Origin: Hydrangea macrophylla | Taxonomy: Eukaryota > Streptophyta > Magnoliopsida > Cornales > Hydrangeaceae | Assembly: GCA_033977485.1 (NCBI GenBank) | Contig: CM066985.1 | Span: forward strand, 75,149,045-75,213,044 | Direction of reading: 5' to 3' | Length of the DNA stretch: 64,000 nucleotides | In this document: piece by piece, positions 34,166 through 45,634 of the stretch | Position numbering within the stretch: the stretch's first letter is position 1 | Layout of the letters: every line of letters starts with the position of its first letter | Notes under the pieces: generated by a model | What the model saw: the letters and a program-made list of their open reading frames with translations, nothing else | Told to the model about the DNA's origin: nothing | The model's database searches: none | Translations under genes and position numbers: made by a program

Positions 34166-35554
34166 ACCTGCGTGGTCATTAGCCACAAAATCGACTAAGC
34201 TTTAGCTTAATGAGTACGTGGTACTAACCATGCAATTGGAGTATTTAATGATTCATAACACCAATTAAACATTCACAACAATGCATGGTTGCAGGCGTGT
34301 CAAGTAATCAATCACCATCGTTCTGGACTCCTGATTCTGAGCCATTCTCACTTTGTCGTCACTTTAAAAGTGATATCACACACTGTCAAGTGACCGGAGT
34401 CAATTCGCTGTGGTCGTCACCACCGTCCCCTTTTATCTGAGGATTTCATCATCATCCCCCTTTTCTATGAGGAATGGCGTCCCTTATATACGAGCTAAAT
34501 AATAGTGATTATCACTTGAGACCCTTTTACCCAAATAAGCACATAAGCAACTCAACATGTCAACATAGCAATTTCAGCATTTTTGGACATGTTAAATAAT
34601 AATTAATCACATATTTTTCTACTTAATCACAATTAAGTAATTTAAACATTCACTAACAAATAAATAACATCAAATATCCAATTTTGAGATTAGGACACTC
34701 ACCTCACAAATAAGTCCCAAATAAGCCTAAATCCCAAACTCCTTCGCAAAGCTAGCTTTAGTTACTCCCAATGATATCCCTACATATATATATCACATAT
34801 ATGTATCACCCCTCAAAATAGGTCGCAGGAAAACATCATCAACAGTGAAAAACAAAGAAATAGAAATAATTCTCTCACCTTCACGAGTCCGAATATGACT
34901 TCGGTTCACGGAATAAAGGTCGAACGACGAAGAAACGGCGACGATCGCGGCGACGTGAAACTTTTTTCCTTTTTTTTTTCTTTTCTCGCAGACTCTCTGT
35001 TACCTTTTTTTTTTTTTGGTTTTGATGTATTAAAGAATATGACAAAGGAGTTTGAGATGTATATCTCATTCTCCACTTTTCTTATTTTCATTTCGGACCC
35101 TATTATTTTCTAAGGTCTATTATGAAACCCCTAACAATTATATTAACTACCCCAATATCTAAGTGGGTATATGTCTATGTCACGTATGGGTCCTAAAAGA
35201 GGTCCCAAATATTTTATGAAGTTGCTAATTAACTTACTAATTATGAACCATATTCCTATTTGCTCTCACTAGGGTACCCAAATTGGTACCATAAAAGATC
35301 ATAACTAACAATAAAATATTAAAAGCAATTAAACAAATATTCATTTAATCACATAAATGCAACTAAATGCAATTTATCTACTCTGGACCTCCCGTGGGTC
35401 CCATTTCACATCTGTCCAACTGTGCCCTTATCAAAGCACTTATCACATCAGAATAACTGGAACTTACTCAAATATCACATGCAATTAATTATGCTAATTA
35501 ATGCATGAAAAATAAATATTACTTCTATTTTCTGAGTACGGGTATTACAATCTA

Positions 35555-35998
35555 TTTAGAAGTAAAGGCCAAAGGGGCTTCCATTCTCACTGATTGGGTG
35601 AGAGTGAGTGACTTCTCAAATTGTATTGCAAATTTGGAAAGAAAAAAGAGAGAGCAAAATATAATTTCCAGCCTTGAAGCTTACACTAATTTGCAGTTTG
35701 GTCTTTATTTTTTAGTTGTAGGCTAATTACAATGTCAACATTTTTGTCGGCTCCCATTTGTAAAAGTTTCGGTTACTTGCAACATGGTGCAATGTCAAAC
35801 TTTTACATGATGTATTTTTGTCACCTTTTTAAAAGAAGTTGACTGAGTTGACATTGCAATTGGCGAAAAAGTTTAAAAGACTAACTTGATTGAGAAAATT
35901 TATGATACAATCAAGCGAATATGGTTGTTTCATACATACAACCATATTTAATAGACTAATCTTTAGCGAGTTATTTACTCTAAACCACCTAAATATTT
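35555..35998. other. Intergenic sequence right of the nest
   Basis: I see no gene or clear transposon. The stretch ends with TAAATATTT (35990-35998), the left TSD of the first Mutator-type MITE. Confidence 0.4.
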
Positions 35999-36169
35999 GA
36001 GTAATGCTATACTTCCCAAATTCAAATTCTAAATTTCAAATTCACATCATAAATGATGTGGCAGTGAGACCATTGAATTTTGATTGGAGATACAATAGTC
36101 ATACTGCCACATCATTTGGGATGTTGATTTGGGATTTGAAATTTAAATTTGGGAAGGATAACATTACTC
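35999..36169. mobile_element. Mutator-type MITE, copy 1
   Basis: Inverted ends GAGTAATGCTATACTTCCCAA and its complement flank a 171-bp foldback. A perfect 9-bp TSD TAAATATTT lies on both sides (35990-35998 and 36170-36178). A 9-bp TSD points to the Mutator superfamily. Confidence 0.85.
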
Positions 36170-36186
36170 TAAATATTTATAGAAAA

Positions 36187-36367
36187 GAGTAATACTATGC
36201 TTCCCAAATTTTTATCTCAAAAGTGTTTTTCAAATGATGTGGCAGTGTGCCTAGGTCAATATAGTGAGACCAGTTGAATTTTGATTGGAATTTATTTACA
36301 TAGGCACACTGCCACATCATTTGGAAAGCACTTTTGGAATAAAAATTTGAGAAGCATAACATTACTC
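36187..36367. mobile_element. Mutator-type MITE, copy 2
   Basis: Same terminal sequence (GAGTAATACTATGCTTCCCAA) as copy 1, 181 bp, with a perfect 9-bp TSD TATAGAAAA (36178-36186 and 36368-36376). It starts eight bases after the right TSD of copy 1. The interior (TGCCTAGG ... GGCACACTGCCACATC) differs somewhat from copy 1. Confidence 0.85.
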
Positions 36368-36377
36368 TATAGAAAAA

Positions 36378-37258
36378 GGGTGATTCTATCTGCACCCACC
36401 TTGTTACTCACTACATCCATCTTTTAATGAATATTTCATCTTCCAAACATATCCCCTAACACAATGACAAAAAAGGACAAGTTGTTAAAATAAACTTTAA
36501 AATGAATACTCTTTACACCCACCTCTTATCAATATCAAAAGAATTATTAAAAAAAGTTTTATACACACCCACCAATATCGACAAAACTTAGATAGTATTT
36601 TAGTTAGTTTGATTCATATATACTCATCATAGAGCATCATTCGAATAACTTGGAGGAACATGTAGAGCAAGAGGTGTGATTTGTAAACCTTTTTCATGTT
36701 TTTTTTTTAAAAACATTTATTCAAACATTGAACATTGAAGAAATCGGTAGTGTTCGGATCTTCAGAATATAACAAATTCTCAATGTTCCACTCAATACCA
36801 CCGAACAAATTCTTAATGTTCCACCAAGTACCACCGAACAAATCTACATTGTTCGACCTAATTCCACAGAACATTTGAATATTGTTCCACCAACATCGAT
36901 TGAGCAAGTTCGAAATCTATGAAGAGGTTAGTGTACCGTGAGAATCACAAATATGGAGTCTTTTTCAAGTGAGAATCACACCACCAAGCTTCTTCAAAGT
37001 CGTGAGTCACCACTGTAATTTTTTGGTGTAATTAGTTAGGGTTTAGTTGCAAATTACAAAGAGAAGATGATGATGAATATGGAGGGTGTAGAGAGTAAAT
37101 GAAATGGGAGATAAATGGAGAGTGTATAAAGTAGTTAGGGTTATTTTGGGAATAAGGGGTGGGTGTAGAGAGTATGTTGTTTTAATTTTAATTGGAATGA
37201 TGGGTATAAAGAGTAAGTGGGTTCATAGCAAATGAGGTGGGTGCGGATAAAATTACCC
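36378..37258. mobile_element. Non-autonomous Mutator-type element (881 bp)
   Basis: Terminal inverted repeats GGGTGATTCTATCTGCACCC and its diverged complement enclose 881 bp, flanked by a perfect 9-bp TSD ATAGAAAAA (36369-36377 and 37259-37267). It lacks any transposase frame. Inside, at 36735-36900, short units with CACCGAACAAATTC and AATGTTCCACC repeat about every 40 bases. Confidence 0.75.
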
Positions 37259-37267
37259 ATAGAAAAA

Positions 37268-37980
37268 TGCTAACTTCTAACATATATAAAAATACACATA
37301 TAGTATGGACAAAAATGTCCATGCCACCTCGCGAGAGTACTAAAGTAATCTTACAAATTAACTTTATTGTAAAATTACTCTAATAGCCCCACTTCAATGA
37401 AGTGCCACCCCATATATATATATATACGAGTGTGTGTGTGCGTGTGCGCGCGCGCGCGCATATACGCATTTTGGTTAAGAGTGTCAACAAAACCAATTGG
37501 ACCAAACCAACCGACCGAACTGTTCAGTTCGATCGGTTCTTGTCAAAGTAGTGCCATAAAAAAACCGAACCAAAAATAAAACCCCAAAATTGACCAAACC
37601 AAAGCCATTTGATAAGTTTTGAAATCTCCCAAAAAGGGACAGAGTTGAGCCAATGCCACCCCTAATTTTTTGTCCTAAAAATGCATTTCCAAACAATCCC
37701 TTGATCTCTTGCACGTTTTAGGATAGTCGCCAGGTCAAACGTAAATTTTTCATATACAACAACAAAAAACAAAAAAAGAAAAAGCCAACCGTACCATACC
37801 CGCTTCCCCGCTTGCTGTAATAATATCAGCTCATCGTAATAGAGCCATAGCATTTCTCAACCAAAAAAAAAAAAAAAATGTATATATATATATATATTTA
37901 TATATGTATATATATATATATATGTGTGTGTGTGTAGCGCCATAGCTCGATAGTCGTCGTGTGTATGGAAACAGCCCTGT
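37268..37980. other. Upstream region of the oxidoreductase-like gene
   Basis: There is no gene. It contains TA/GT/CG microsatellite (37413-37459) and a TATATA/TGTG run (37879-37935) just upstream of the next coding start, which probably falls in its promoter or 5' UTR. Confidence 0.5.
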
Positions 37981-38418
37981 ATGGTTTATCTTCGTCGTCT
38001 ACCTCTGATCAGATCATCATCTCCAATTTCAATCTCATCATCACCATTCTTCAACAGAATCAACATCCTCAACCCTCGATCTCACCTTCCCAAACTCCTT
38101 CGCGTTCATCATCATCATCATCAACATCATCTCACCGCCTTCATAGCCACCATGTCCGAAGAGTCCAATCCGCAGAGCCAATTAGCCGGCGAATCAGAAT
38201 CACCGCCCACGTTCAAAGAGGAGGCGGCGGCGGAGATGCCACCGGGAAAATCGCCACCGATTCCGCTTCCGCCGCCGCCGGAGAAGCCTTTGCCAGGGGA
38301 CTGTTGTGGCAGCGGATGCGTACGGTGCGTTTGGGACATCTATTACGACGAGCTTGAAGATTACAACAAACTTTGCAAGAGCAATTCGAATTTCAATTCC
38401 GAAGCCAAGCCTTCTTAG
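37981..38418 (+). CDS. Oxidoreductase-like domain protein (OXLD1/UPF0651 family), single exon
   Basis: The protein is 145 residues. The C-terminal segment (about residues 98-135) carries the conserved GDCCGSGCVRCVWDIYYDEL motif of the oxidoreductase-like N-terminal domain family, with four cysteines (CC, C, C) and the following YNKL. The N-terminal 57 residues are rich in Arg, Ser and His (including HHHHHQHH) and poor in acid, as in a mitochondrial presequence. A second ATG at 38152 (MSEESNPQ) has a better initiation context (GCCACCATGT), so a shorter 88-residue form is possible. The middle is Pro/Glu-rich. The biochemical function of this family in plants is not known to me. It converges with the PMT gene on the other strand. 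Confidence 0.85.
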   Translation: MVYLRRLPLIRSSSPISISSSPFFNRINILNPRSHLPKLLRVHHHHHQHHLTAFIATMSEESNPQSQLAGESESPPTFKEEAAAEMPPGKSPPIPLPPPPEKPLPGDCCGSGCVRCVWDIYYDELEDYNKLCKSNSNFNSEAKPS

Positions 38419-39443
38419 AATTTAGTAAACTTTGTTTCTCAGATCTCTCTTCTCTTATTGTTACTGATTTGATTTTTTTGATTTTCAATATGTCTGTTGA
38501 TGATTAATGCCTTATACGAATCAATTGTTCCCCTTTTATAGCAATTATATATATATATATATATCTATAGCTACAATTAACTTTAGGCCCCAGTAGTACC
38601 AAAGAAAGAAAACAACTATCAGACCAAGCTTTCAGGTAGATCTTCAACCCCCCTCATCCATTTGTGGGGGACAATATTGTTTACAACCGTTATTTCGATG
38701 ACTTGGTATCACACACCAAACAAATTTCACTGTTTAATACACCTAGTTATTCTAATTTTATAGAAAAACATGTTTACATAATAAAAGTATGTTAATAGGA
38801 ATGCCTTTGTAGCACTATTTGGGTCATGAAGCTTTCAGTCTTTACTCATGAATGATAAATTATCTCATGTGACACACCCATGTGATATCCACTATGATTT
38901 GAGTATTCTGTGAGTCTCACAGTGATGGAAAAAATCACAGGCTGGCACACAGTGTTAGGGTCACTTTAGGATAGTTTCTTCTTACATTTCGTGTTGTTCC
39001 AATCACATGAACAGTAAAAGCAGTTTGGTCAAAACTGTAATTTTACACTATTTTTACTATTCATGTAAGGGGAACAACAAGAAGTGTGTGCCCGTTTCTT
39101 CTCATTAACCATCCGATAACACTAGATTGGGAAGTCAAAAAAAAACAAACAAAATTGATCGAAGAGAATAAAAATTAGCAATTTAGTGCTTAATTTACCT
39201 TCATAGTTAAATCAAAATTCAAGGGGCCTCACATTGTTCTGATGCAATACTTAAAAATTGACTATACTATTCCTACTTCTACATGTAATTGGCAACTTTG
39301 CCGACTTTAGCAAACAATATCATCCAATGCTACAACAAGAGCGGTTGATATCTGCAATCTTAGACTATCTGAGAGCTCCATATTGTAAAAAGAAAAATGA
39401 ACTTTTGAGCACCGAGTATTCCTCAGAAGCTCCAAATTGTTAA
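38419..39443. other. Convergent intergenic region
   Basis: This is shared 3' flank between the oxidoreductase-like gene (+) and the PMT gene (-). No gene is visible. An imperfect inverted repeat around 38970-39095 (CGTGTTGTTCC ... GGAACAACAAGAAG, with ATGAACAGTAAAA and TTTTTACTATTCAT inside) is probably an old MITE. Confidence 0.4.
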
Positions 39444-42400
39444 TCAGGAAGAAGCTGCATACGAGTCTGGCCTCCAATCAGACTTTTGAGCACTGAGAAT
39501 TCCTTCTTGGTTCTTTGAGAAGGTTAAATGAACTTCCCAGTGCAATGATTTAAGCAAGTTCTCGACTTCCCCAACCGTGCTGGACTCATCACGGACAATC
39601 AATTTTCCACCGGGCCTCACTATTCTATCAATCTCTGTCATCACATGAACAATTTTGCACCTGCCAAACCCAAACGAGGCTCACCGGTGATATGTGCAAG
39701 ATCAAAAAATCAAATATTTGGGGTGCAAAATCGAGCCAGCATTACCTCTTTTTCAGCATTGAAAATAGATGATCGGCGTGCAAGAGATCGTAGGTTCGTG
39801 GGTACGTGCTGAAAGATTCACACCAATCGTGATATATACCAAAAAGACCGCGCTCATAGATTATGGGCAATGTATCTGGAGAATCTATGTTTACCACATT
39901 CAACACCCACACTCCCAAGTCCTTCATTGCCGCAGCAAACCTGTAAGTACCATGTTTTTCTATATAAATTATGTTGCATTTGGAGCATAAGTAACTTGTT
40001 TTTCGTAGTACATGTGTCAATATTGTTATACTTTAGAGATATATATATATATATATAGAGTCAGGCTCCAGTGCGCTCTGGGTGAACGCACTGGGTTTTT
40101 AAGCCTAAAAAATCGCAGGGCGCCACACTGACCCACGCCCCATCCCGCCACCCCCGGTTTTGTTAGGCTTAAAAACCCAATGTGTTCACCCAGTGCGCAC
40201 TGGAGCTTAACTCTCTCTATATATATACGGTTCGGATCTTAAGTGGACTTTAAGAAACGGACCTAAAAGACGGACTGTGTAAAAAGTGAGAATTTCTCAC
40301 AAAAAAGTGAGAAATTTCAGAATGTGAGAAATTCGCACTTTTACACAGTCCGTCTTTAGGTCCGTTTCTTAAGGTCCGGACTGTATATATATATATATAT
40401 ATATAGAAAAAAAAAATTGTAGGAGCCAGGAGGGGTAGAAATGGGAAAAAAAAATGCACTACGCAGCAAGATTTATTTGCTATAGAAGTTGAGGAGCACG
40501 TGGTTCCATCGACACCCAACTCCTGTCCCAGTATGCAAACCACCATCTCAAACTTAAAAGCAAAAGCAAGTAAGGCTTGCTTTTCTGAAAAAAATATTAT
40601 ATTTAATGCAACTTTCAATCAAGTTGAAAATGACGAAGATATCATAATTATAATAAGTGAGAATGCATTCTAAAGATGTCATTCCAAACACCATTATGTA
40701 CAAGGAGTATGTCAGTGTAGATTAGTAATAGCAGTAGTAATGACAATGAAGAGTATATTTACCCCCCATAAACAGCTCTCATGTCCATGATATTTCTCAC
40801 ACTGGCCCAGCTGATGCCCAATCCACTGAGATATGACTTCTTTACCACCCTTTTCCAGTGTTTATAGTCTGATGCGAAATCCTCAGGAGCTGGTTTCCCA
40901 TATATTCCAACTTGGGATCTGTTTAACCAGTAGGGAGGTGTTTGAAGTCGACTAGGCCAAGCCTCAGGCCACCGGGATCCCCTCTCAGCCTCATCAACTG
41001 GCACTTGGTGCATGCAGGCTTGAAGAGGCACATACCTGAAAATGTAACCCGGGATTGAATTTATATTCAAGATCAGGGAGGCATAGATTGTAGAAATGGT
41101 TCACTTAGGAACCACAGAACCGGTTGTAAGCCTCCCCAAACAGCCCCTTTAAGTTATCTCATATCACATGAAGTGTTTGCTGTTTTGATCTACTTCCCTG
41201 CGTTTCCATCTAACTTGACAAACATCGGGCGACTATAATTTATAATTCTTTTTTGGTGATTGCATATTGATAATGTATGAGAAAATAGAAGTTCAAAGCA
41301 ACCAACCAGGCAGCATTAGGATCATCATCATTTTTGCACATTGGAGGTTGGTTCTGCTTTCTTTGATCATAACACTCATTTGAGGTTGGTTTCCTATAAA
41401 TGGCTGCACCAACTGAATTTAGTTTGTCCTTCTTGATAGTGACAAGGTCCCAACACATGGCTGCGGTTAGCGCTGACATTTCTGAAAAACAAGGAAAGAC
41501 AAAAGGACACATAATTTTGAGACTGGAAAATAAGTTTAAAGGAACTTTATTTGATTCATACCCTTCCATATCTGCACATCTTCTTCAAGTGTTTGGTACA
41601 CAGGAGTGGCTGACCAGACAAAATGACCTCCAGGTCTTAGAACACGGTTCAATTCCAACAAAAGAGCACCACCTTCACAGGAGTTCCAATTTTATTAGCA
41701 GTTGGTGTCTATTCTGTTCCTCTCTTTTTGTTGAGATAAATACATATAGGGGCTTGCTATCCTACTACATGAATGTACTAGGACATCACTATGTTCAATT
41801 GAAATGGAAAAGAAAAGTCGCTGCCACCTTATTAAAATGACGGTATTAAAGTAATTTTGCAATAAGGACACTAAAGTAACTTACTTTAGCTCATTCAAAA
41901 TTACTTTAGTGTCTTTATTTTGATGATATGGCAATGACTTTTTGGTCCAAAAAATGTGCATACTCGATTATCCGTCAGTTTTCTATCCATCATTGATTTT
42001 ATCTATGAATCAAAGTCAGAAGACTTCGTTTTTGGGTTCCCCGAAACCATAAGAACAATGAAAATTAGAGATAGACTTGCAAAGAGGTACAACCTTCTGC
42101 ATGCCAAGGAACTCTACAACGGGCACAGTGAACAAGATCAAATACCCTGCTCGGAAATGGCAGCCGCTTACTGCCCATCACCGCAGATATTGCAGGTATG
42201 CCTCTTTCTAAGGCAAACTGAACTTGAGCCTCGTGTTCATCTTTAGGTGCAAAAGATATTGCAAGGACATCCCTGTCAAAAAGATAGCCACCGAAACTGG
42301 CAACCCCACAACCAACGTCCAACACGACTCGAGTATGAATTCCCCACGCAATTGCAGGTACTGCCTGCAGACAAGTAGCAAAGAAGAATGTTTCTAAATT

Positions 42401-44719
42401 CTGTGTAATGGGGTAAGTAGGCATAATTTGGCTAATTGCTAGATGAACTAGTTCGAGTTGACTAAGAGGAAATTGTCCTATTATGAAAAGATATGACAAT
42501 CTTAGTTATGCACGAAAATTATCCTGTTACTCTCTTCAGCAAGTAAAACATTGTCATCTAGTTTAAGCAATATTGGTGCCTATAGACTCTGTCTGTACGC
42601 AATTTTGTGCTTTGGTCAAGCCTAGACAGTTCATCTAGCTTTCTGACTCGACTAAATCTTATCTATCACTATGACTAAATACAATCCCCCCTTCACACCA
42701 CACACAGTGCACACACTCCCTATAACTTTCTCTCTACATTGCCAAAAGCTTGATTTTTACATATAGCAAGTTTTGCCTATTAAAGTTGAGCTCAATTGTT
42801 GCTACCATTCTTAGCGAACACTTGGGGAAGAATGCAGTGTTACTATTTTTACGTGTACATTTATGAGCAAGGGTATAACCATAAAAATAAATAGCACATA
42901 TATAAACGATCTGTGAAACAGCTAGTTATCCCTCCCCATGCCTTGAAAGTGCACATTTTATGGTCTCCTGTCCAATCATGGATCCGGAACTGTGGCCAGT
43001 TTCCTTTCAAGTGGAGGTCCGGGAAATCAAGCAATTGGCATTTTATTGTCGTTTGAATCAATGTGGTGAGATTTAATTATGAGATGGGTCACTTACCTCT
43101 TGAACAAAGTCAATGTAGTGCAGTGCACCATGTATGAACTGAGTACCCCCACCAGGGAAAGTCAGGAACTCCCCTGTCACCTTCACCCAATTTTGGTGCC
43201 CTTTCACTTCTGCTAGCTTGGTGTGAGGTACATTGTGATACCATATCTGACAAAAAAAACACCCACAATTCAGTCATAAACTCACACATTCTATATGTAA
43301 TGGTTGTAGAAAAAATCGTACTTTGTCTCTGCTTTGAGGCCACACGACCGGTGTCTTGTATCCCTCCGGAAGTGAAACCAAGCAAGTGGGAGGCTCCTCA
43401 GGACAATGTCTCTCCCGATGCTCATAGTGTTTAGTACTATGCAAGTGCCTTAGTGCTTTCTCGTTATCCAAACAAGGTATATAATCTGGGCCTGCTGTTA
43501 CATTACATAGCTGCCATGTATACCCATAGATGCTCTCTTGTTGACCATCAGATCCACCTTTCCGTCTCTCCTTTTGATTCTCGGACTGGTCTGCCTGAGT
43601 CGACCAGGATTGCTTTGACTCTTTCGACTCCTTTGGTATCCCCGAGTTCTCTCCACCCGGAAACGAGTCATTTGAATTCGATTCCACTGGCTTCTCTTCT
43701 GTTAGTTTGGTTTCTTGCTTTTCAACTTGTGCGTTTGAATCATGTGTTGTCTCTTGAGAATTTTGATCATCAGTCGAGGGAATGGATTGAACAGGTGCGT
43801 CGTCATGTTCAATTTGATCATGGCTTGTTCCTTCGTGAATCTCTTCTTGTGAGTGTTCTTCATGGTGTTCTTGTCCGTGTCCTCGTCCTCTTCGTTGGTG
43901 TTCCAACTGTTGATGTTGATCTTCTTCTGATGCATGATGATGATGGGTATATTGTGAACTGTGATCATGTTCATCAATTTCTTCATGCGTTTGATTTTCC
44001 TCTAGAACCTTGTTTTCTTGGTCATCTCTGATTTTTTTATTCTCGTCACCTTCAGAGCTTTCCTGGGTTGATGAATTTTGATTCTCTGATCTTGTACTTT
44101 CATCAGCTTGTTGATTCTGATTCTCGGAACTTTCATTAGACACCTCTTCTGTTGATTCTTTCCCTTCTGAAACTTGTGGGTTCTCCTCATGAACAACTGA
44201 ATCACCAGGTTGTTTTAGTACATTCTCTTCATCATTCTTAGTCTCACCGCTGCCATTTTCTTGTTCTGTTTCTTCTCGGTTATTCTCTGTAAAACTGTTT
44301 TCTTTCTCTGGTTCTGGTTCTTGTTTTTCATTATTATTACTTTCTGTTTCTTCTGTTTCTTTTGAATTCTCTGAGGATGAATTTTGTTGTTGATCTTCTT
44401 GAGACTGATCATTGTTTGTCATGTCCTCAGTTTTGACGGGTTCATCGGTTTTGATGGCGTCGTCAGGTAGATCACCTGGAGTGTCTTCATAAATTGGGGT
44501 CTCTCTTTTACTAATGAATTTGGGATTGCTGGAGGAAGAGAAGCCGGTGGAGGTGGCAGCAGTGGTGGTCCGAGTGGTGGTTTGTGGCGGAACTACTGAG
44601 TTGGAGGTGAGCATCCACACACCCAGAACACACAGTGCTACAAAGACCACAGTTGTTACTGTGGATGTATAAGAAGTGCCTGATGATCGCTTATTGGTAC
44701 GCACCTTCCCTAAGGCCAT
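39444..44719 (-). CDS. Putative methyltransferase, PMT24/25/26 type (8 exons)
   Basis: The family consists of Golgi type II membrane proteins thought to methylate cell-wall polysaccharides. Exons, minus strand: 44719-43322, 43246-43097, 42364-42094, 41672-41562, 41481-41307, 41035-40763, 39940-39746, 39660-39444. All junctions are GT-AG and phases fit, giving 929 residues. The start [13 protein letters not shown] is the usual N-terminus of this subgroup. A single membrane anchor (about residues 22-40) is followed by a very acidic, Gln/Ser-rich stem up to about residue 400 with a His-rich patch. The DUF248 methyltransferase region follows: [17 protein letters not shown] (SAM motif I), [43 protein letters not shown] and [10 protein letters not shown]. 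The final WRP is followed by DSYAASS. At 929 residues it is longer than I recall for the Arabidopsis members, the excess being in the stem. Confidence 0.93.
40057..40214. mobile_element. Foldback MITE in PMT intron 6
   Basis: Near-perfect inverted ends (AGAGTCAGGCTCCAGTGCGC and AGAGTTAAGCTCCAGTGCGC read inward) extend through GGGTTTTTAAGCCTAA to a short GC-rich loop. Both sides are TA-rich microsatellite, so the TSD cannot be resolved. Confidence 0.75.
40227..40384. mobile_element. Second foldback MITE in PMT intron 6
   Basis: Inverted ends (ACGGTTCGGATCTTAAG and ACAGTCCGGACCTTAAG) enclose a long stem including AAGACGGACTGTGTAAAA and its complement. It lies 12 bp after the previous MITE and is unrelated to it. 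TATA repeats on both sides may include a TA TSD. Confidence 0.75.
41815..41940. mobile_element. Foldback MITE in PMT intron 3
   Basis: Imperfect inverted repeats AAGTCGCTGCCACCTTATT / AAGTCATTGCCATATCATC run inward to ACTAAAGTAA / TTACTTTAGT around a short loop. The element is 126 bp. Confidence 0.6.
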
Positions 44720-44823
44720 ATTGCTAATAGGGTGAGATAGATGTTTTGTGTATGTGTATATACAGAGAGAGTGAGGGGGGTGTAATGAAGAGTATGTAAA
44801 AGAATGGATGAATATGAAATGGC

Positions 44824-44865
<42 letters not shown>

Positions 44866-45219
44866 AAGAAGTGATGCAAATGAAAAGGTGTATAGAGGTC
44901 ATGGTTGGCCAAGAAAAACTGCAGTTTGCTAGAGAGAGAGAGAGTTATTCCAAGGTGGAATGTCTCAAGATCCGAGAGAGTCGGAGAAGGGAATCTGTTG
45001 TGCAGACAAGATGAGAAAATATTGGTTGCAACGGTATCACCATGTCACCGTGGCTACGTTGTGTCACCGACCAATTAGATTTTTGGAAGAAATTATTTAG
45101 TGCGATGATTATACCATGTAAAACATGCTGATATGATGTGATGTTTTAATTAAGACCATACACCACCCCTATTTCCAGGGGATCATGACATGTTGTCAGT
45201 AGACAAATTATCATGATTC
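44720..45219 (-). promoter_or_regulatory. PMT 5' flank with (GA)n tract
   Basis: Upstream of the PMT start, the plus strand has an uninterrupted GA tract (44826-44863; CT in the gene's sense) plus a shorter one (44932-44943). CT-rich leaders are common in plant 5' UTRs. A TATA-like TATATACAC lies near 44762 in gene sense. The exact start site is not determinable. Confidence 0.4.
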
Positions 45220-45626
45220 CAGGGCCGGCCCTTGGACCGAGCGGCTACTTGGTGCCTCAAAAAATAAGAGTTTGTTTGACCTTGGAATAAGGCCTTATTT
45301 GGTCAAAATTCATTATATATAAATAAAATAAAAATAGGGCCAAAATAGGACATTATATATACATGTATTATATATATAATACGACCAAAAAAGGCCTAAA
45401 ATTATTTTCTTGGCCTTGGAATAAGGCCTTGTTTGGCCAAAATACATGTATTATATACAAAAAAAAAAAAAAAAAAGGGGGCCAAAATAGGGCCTAAAAA
45501 ATATAGGGCCTTATATGTACATGTATTATATATATAAAAATAGGACCAAAAAGGGGCCTAAAAAAAATTTCTTCTCATGTTCGCTTAGGGCCTCATGTGA
45601 ATTTCCCAATCACAGGGCTGTCCCTG
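45220..45626. mobile_element. hAT-like non-autonomous element (407 bp)
   Basis: Ends CAGGGCCGGCCCTTGG and CAGGGCTGTCCCTG resemble hAT terminal repeats. Flanks CATGATTC (45212-45219) and CATGATTA (45627-45634) form an 8-bp TSD with one mismatch. The interior is a diverged tandem repeat of a block with CCTTGGAATAAGGCCTTRTTTGG (R = A or G) and ACATGTATTATATATA. No transposase frame. Confidence 0.65.
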
Positions 45627-45634
45627 CATGATTA

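Larger units (their letters stand above)
4493..35549 (+). mobile_element. Solo LTR F, split by element A
   Basis: The left piece (4493-4951) starts TGTCACACCCCAACC. The right piece (34166-35549) ends ACGGGTATTACA. Both ends are flanked by a perfect ATCTA (4488-4492 and 35550-35554). With element A and one ACCTG copy removed, F is about 1.84 kb with TG...CA ends. It has no internal coding domain and no second LTR, so it is best read as a solo LTR left by LTR-LTR recombination, or a small non-autonomous element. Its TGTCAC...GTATTACA ends resemble those of C and E. Superfamily (probably Ty3) is not proven. Confidence 0.75.

Noticed and set aside
37959..38357. Alternative 132-codon frame overlapping the oxidoreductase-like gene
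   Set aside because: Low-complexity Ser/His/Arg frame in the shadow of the conserved cysteine-containing frame.
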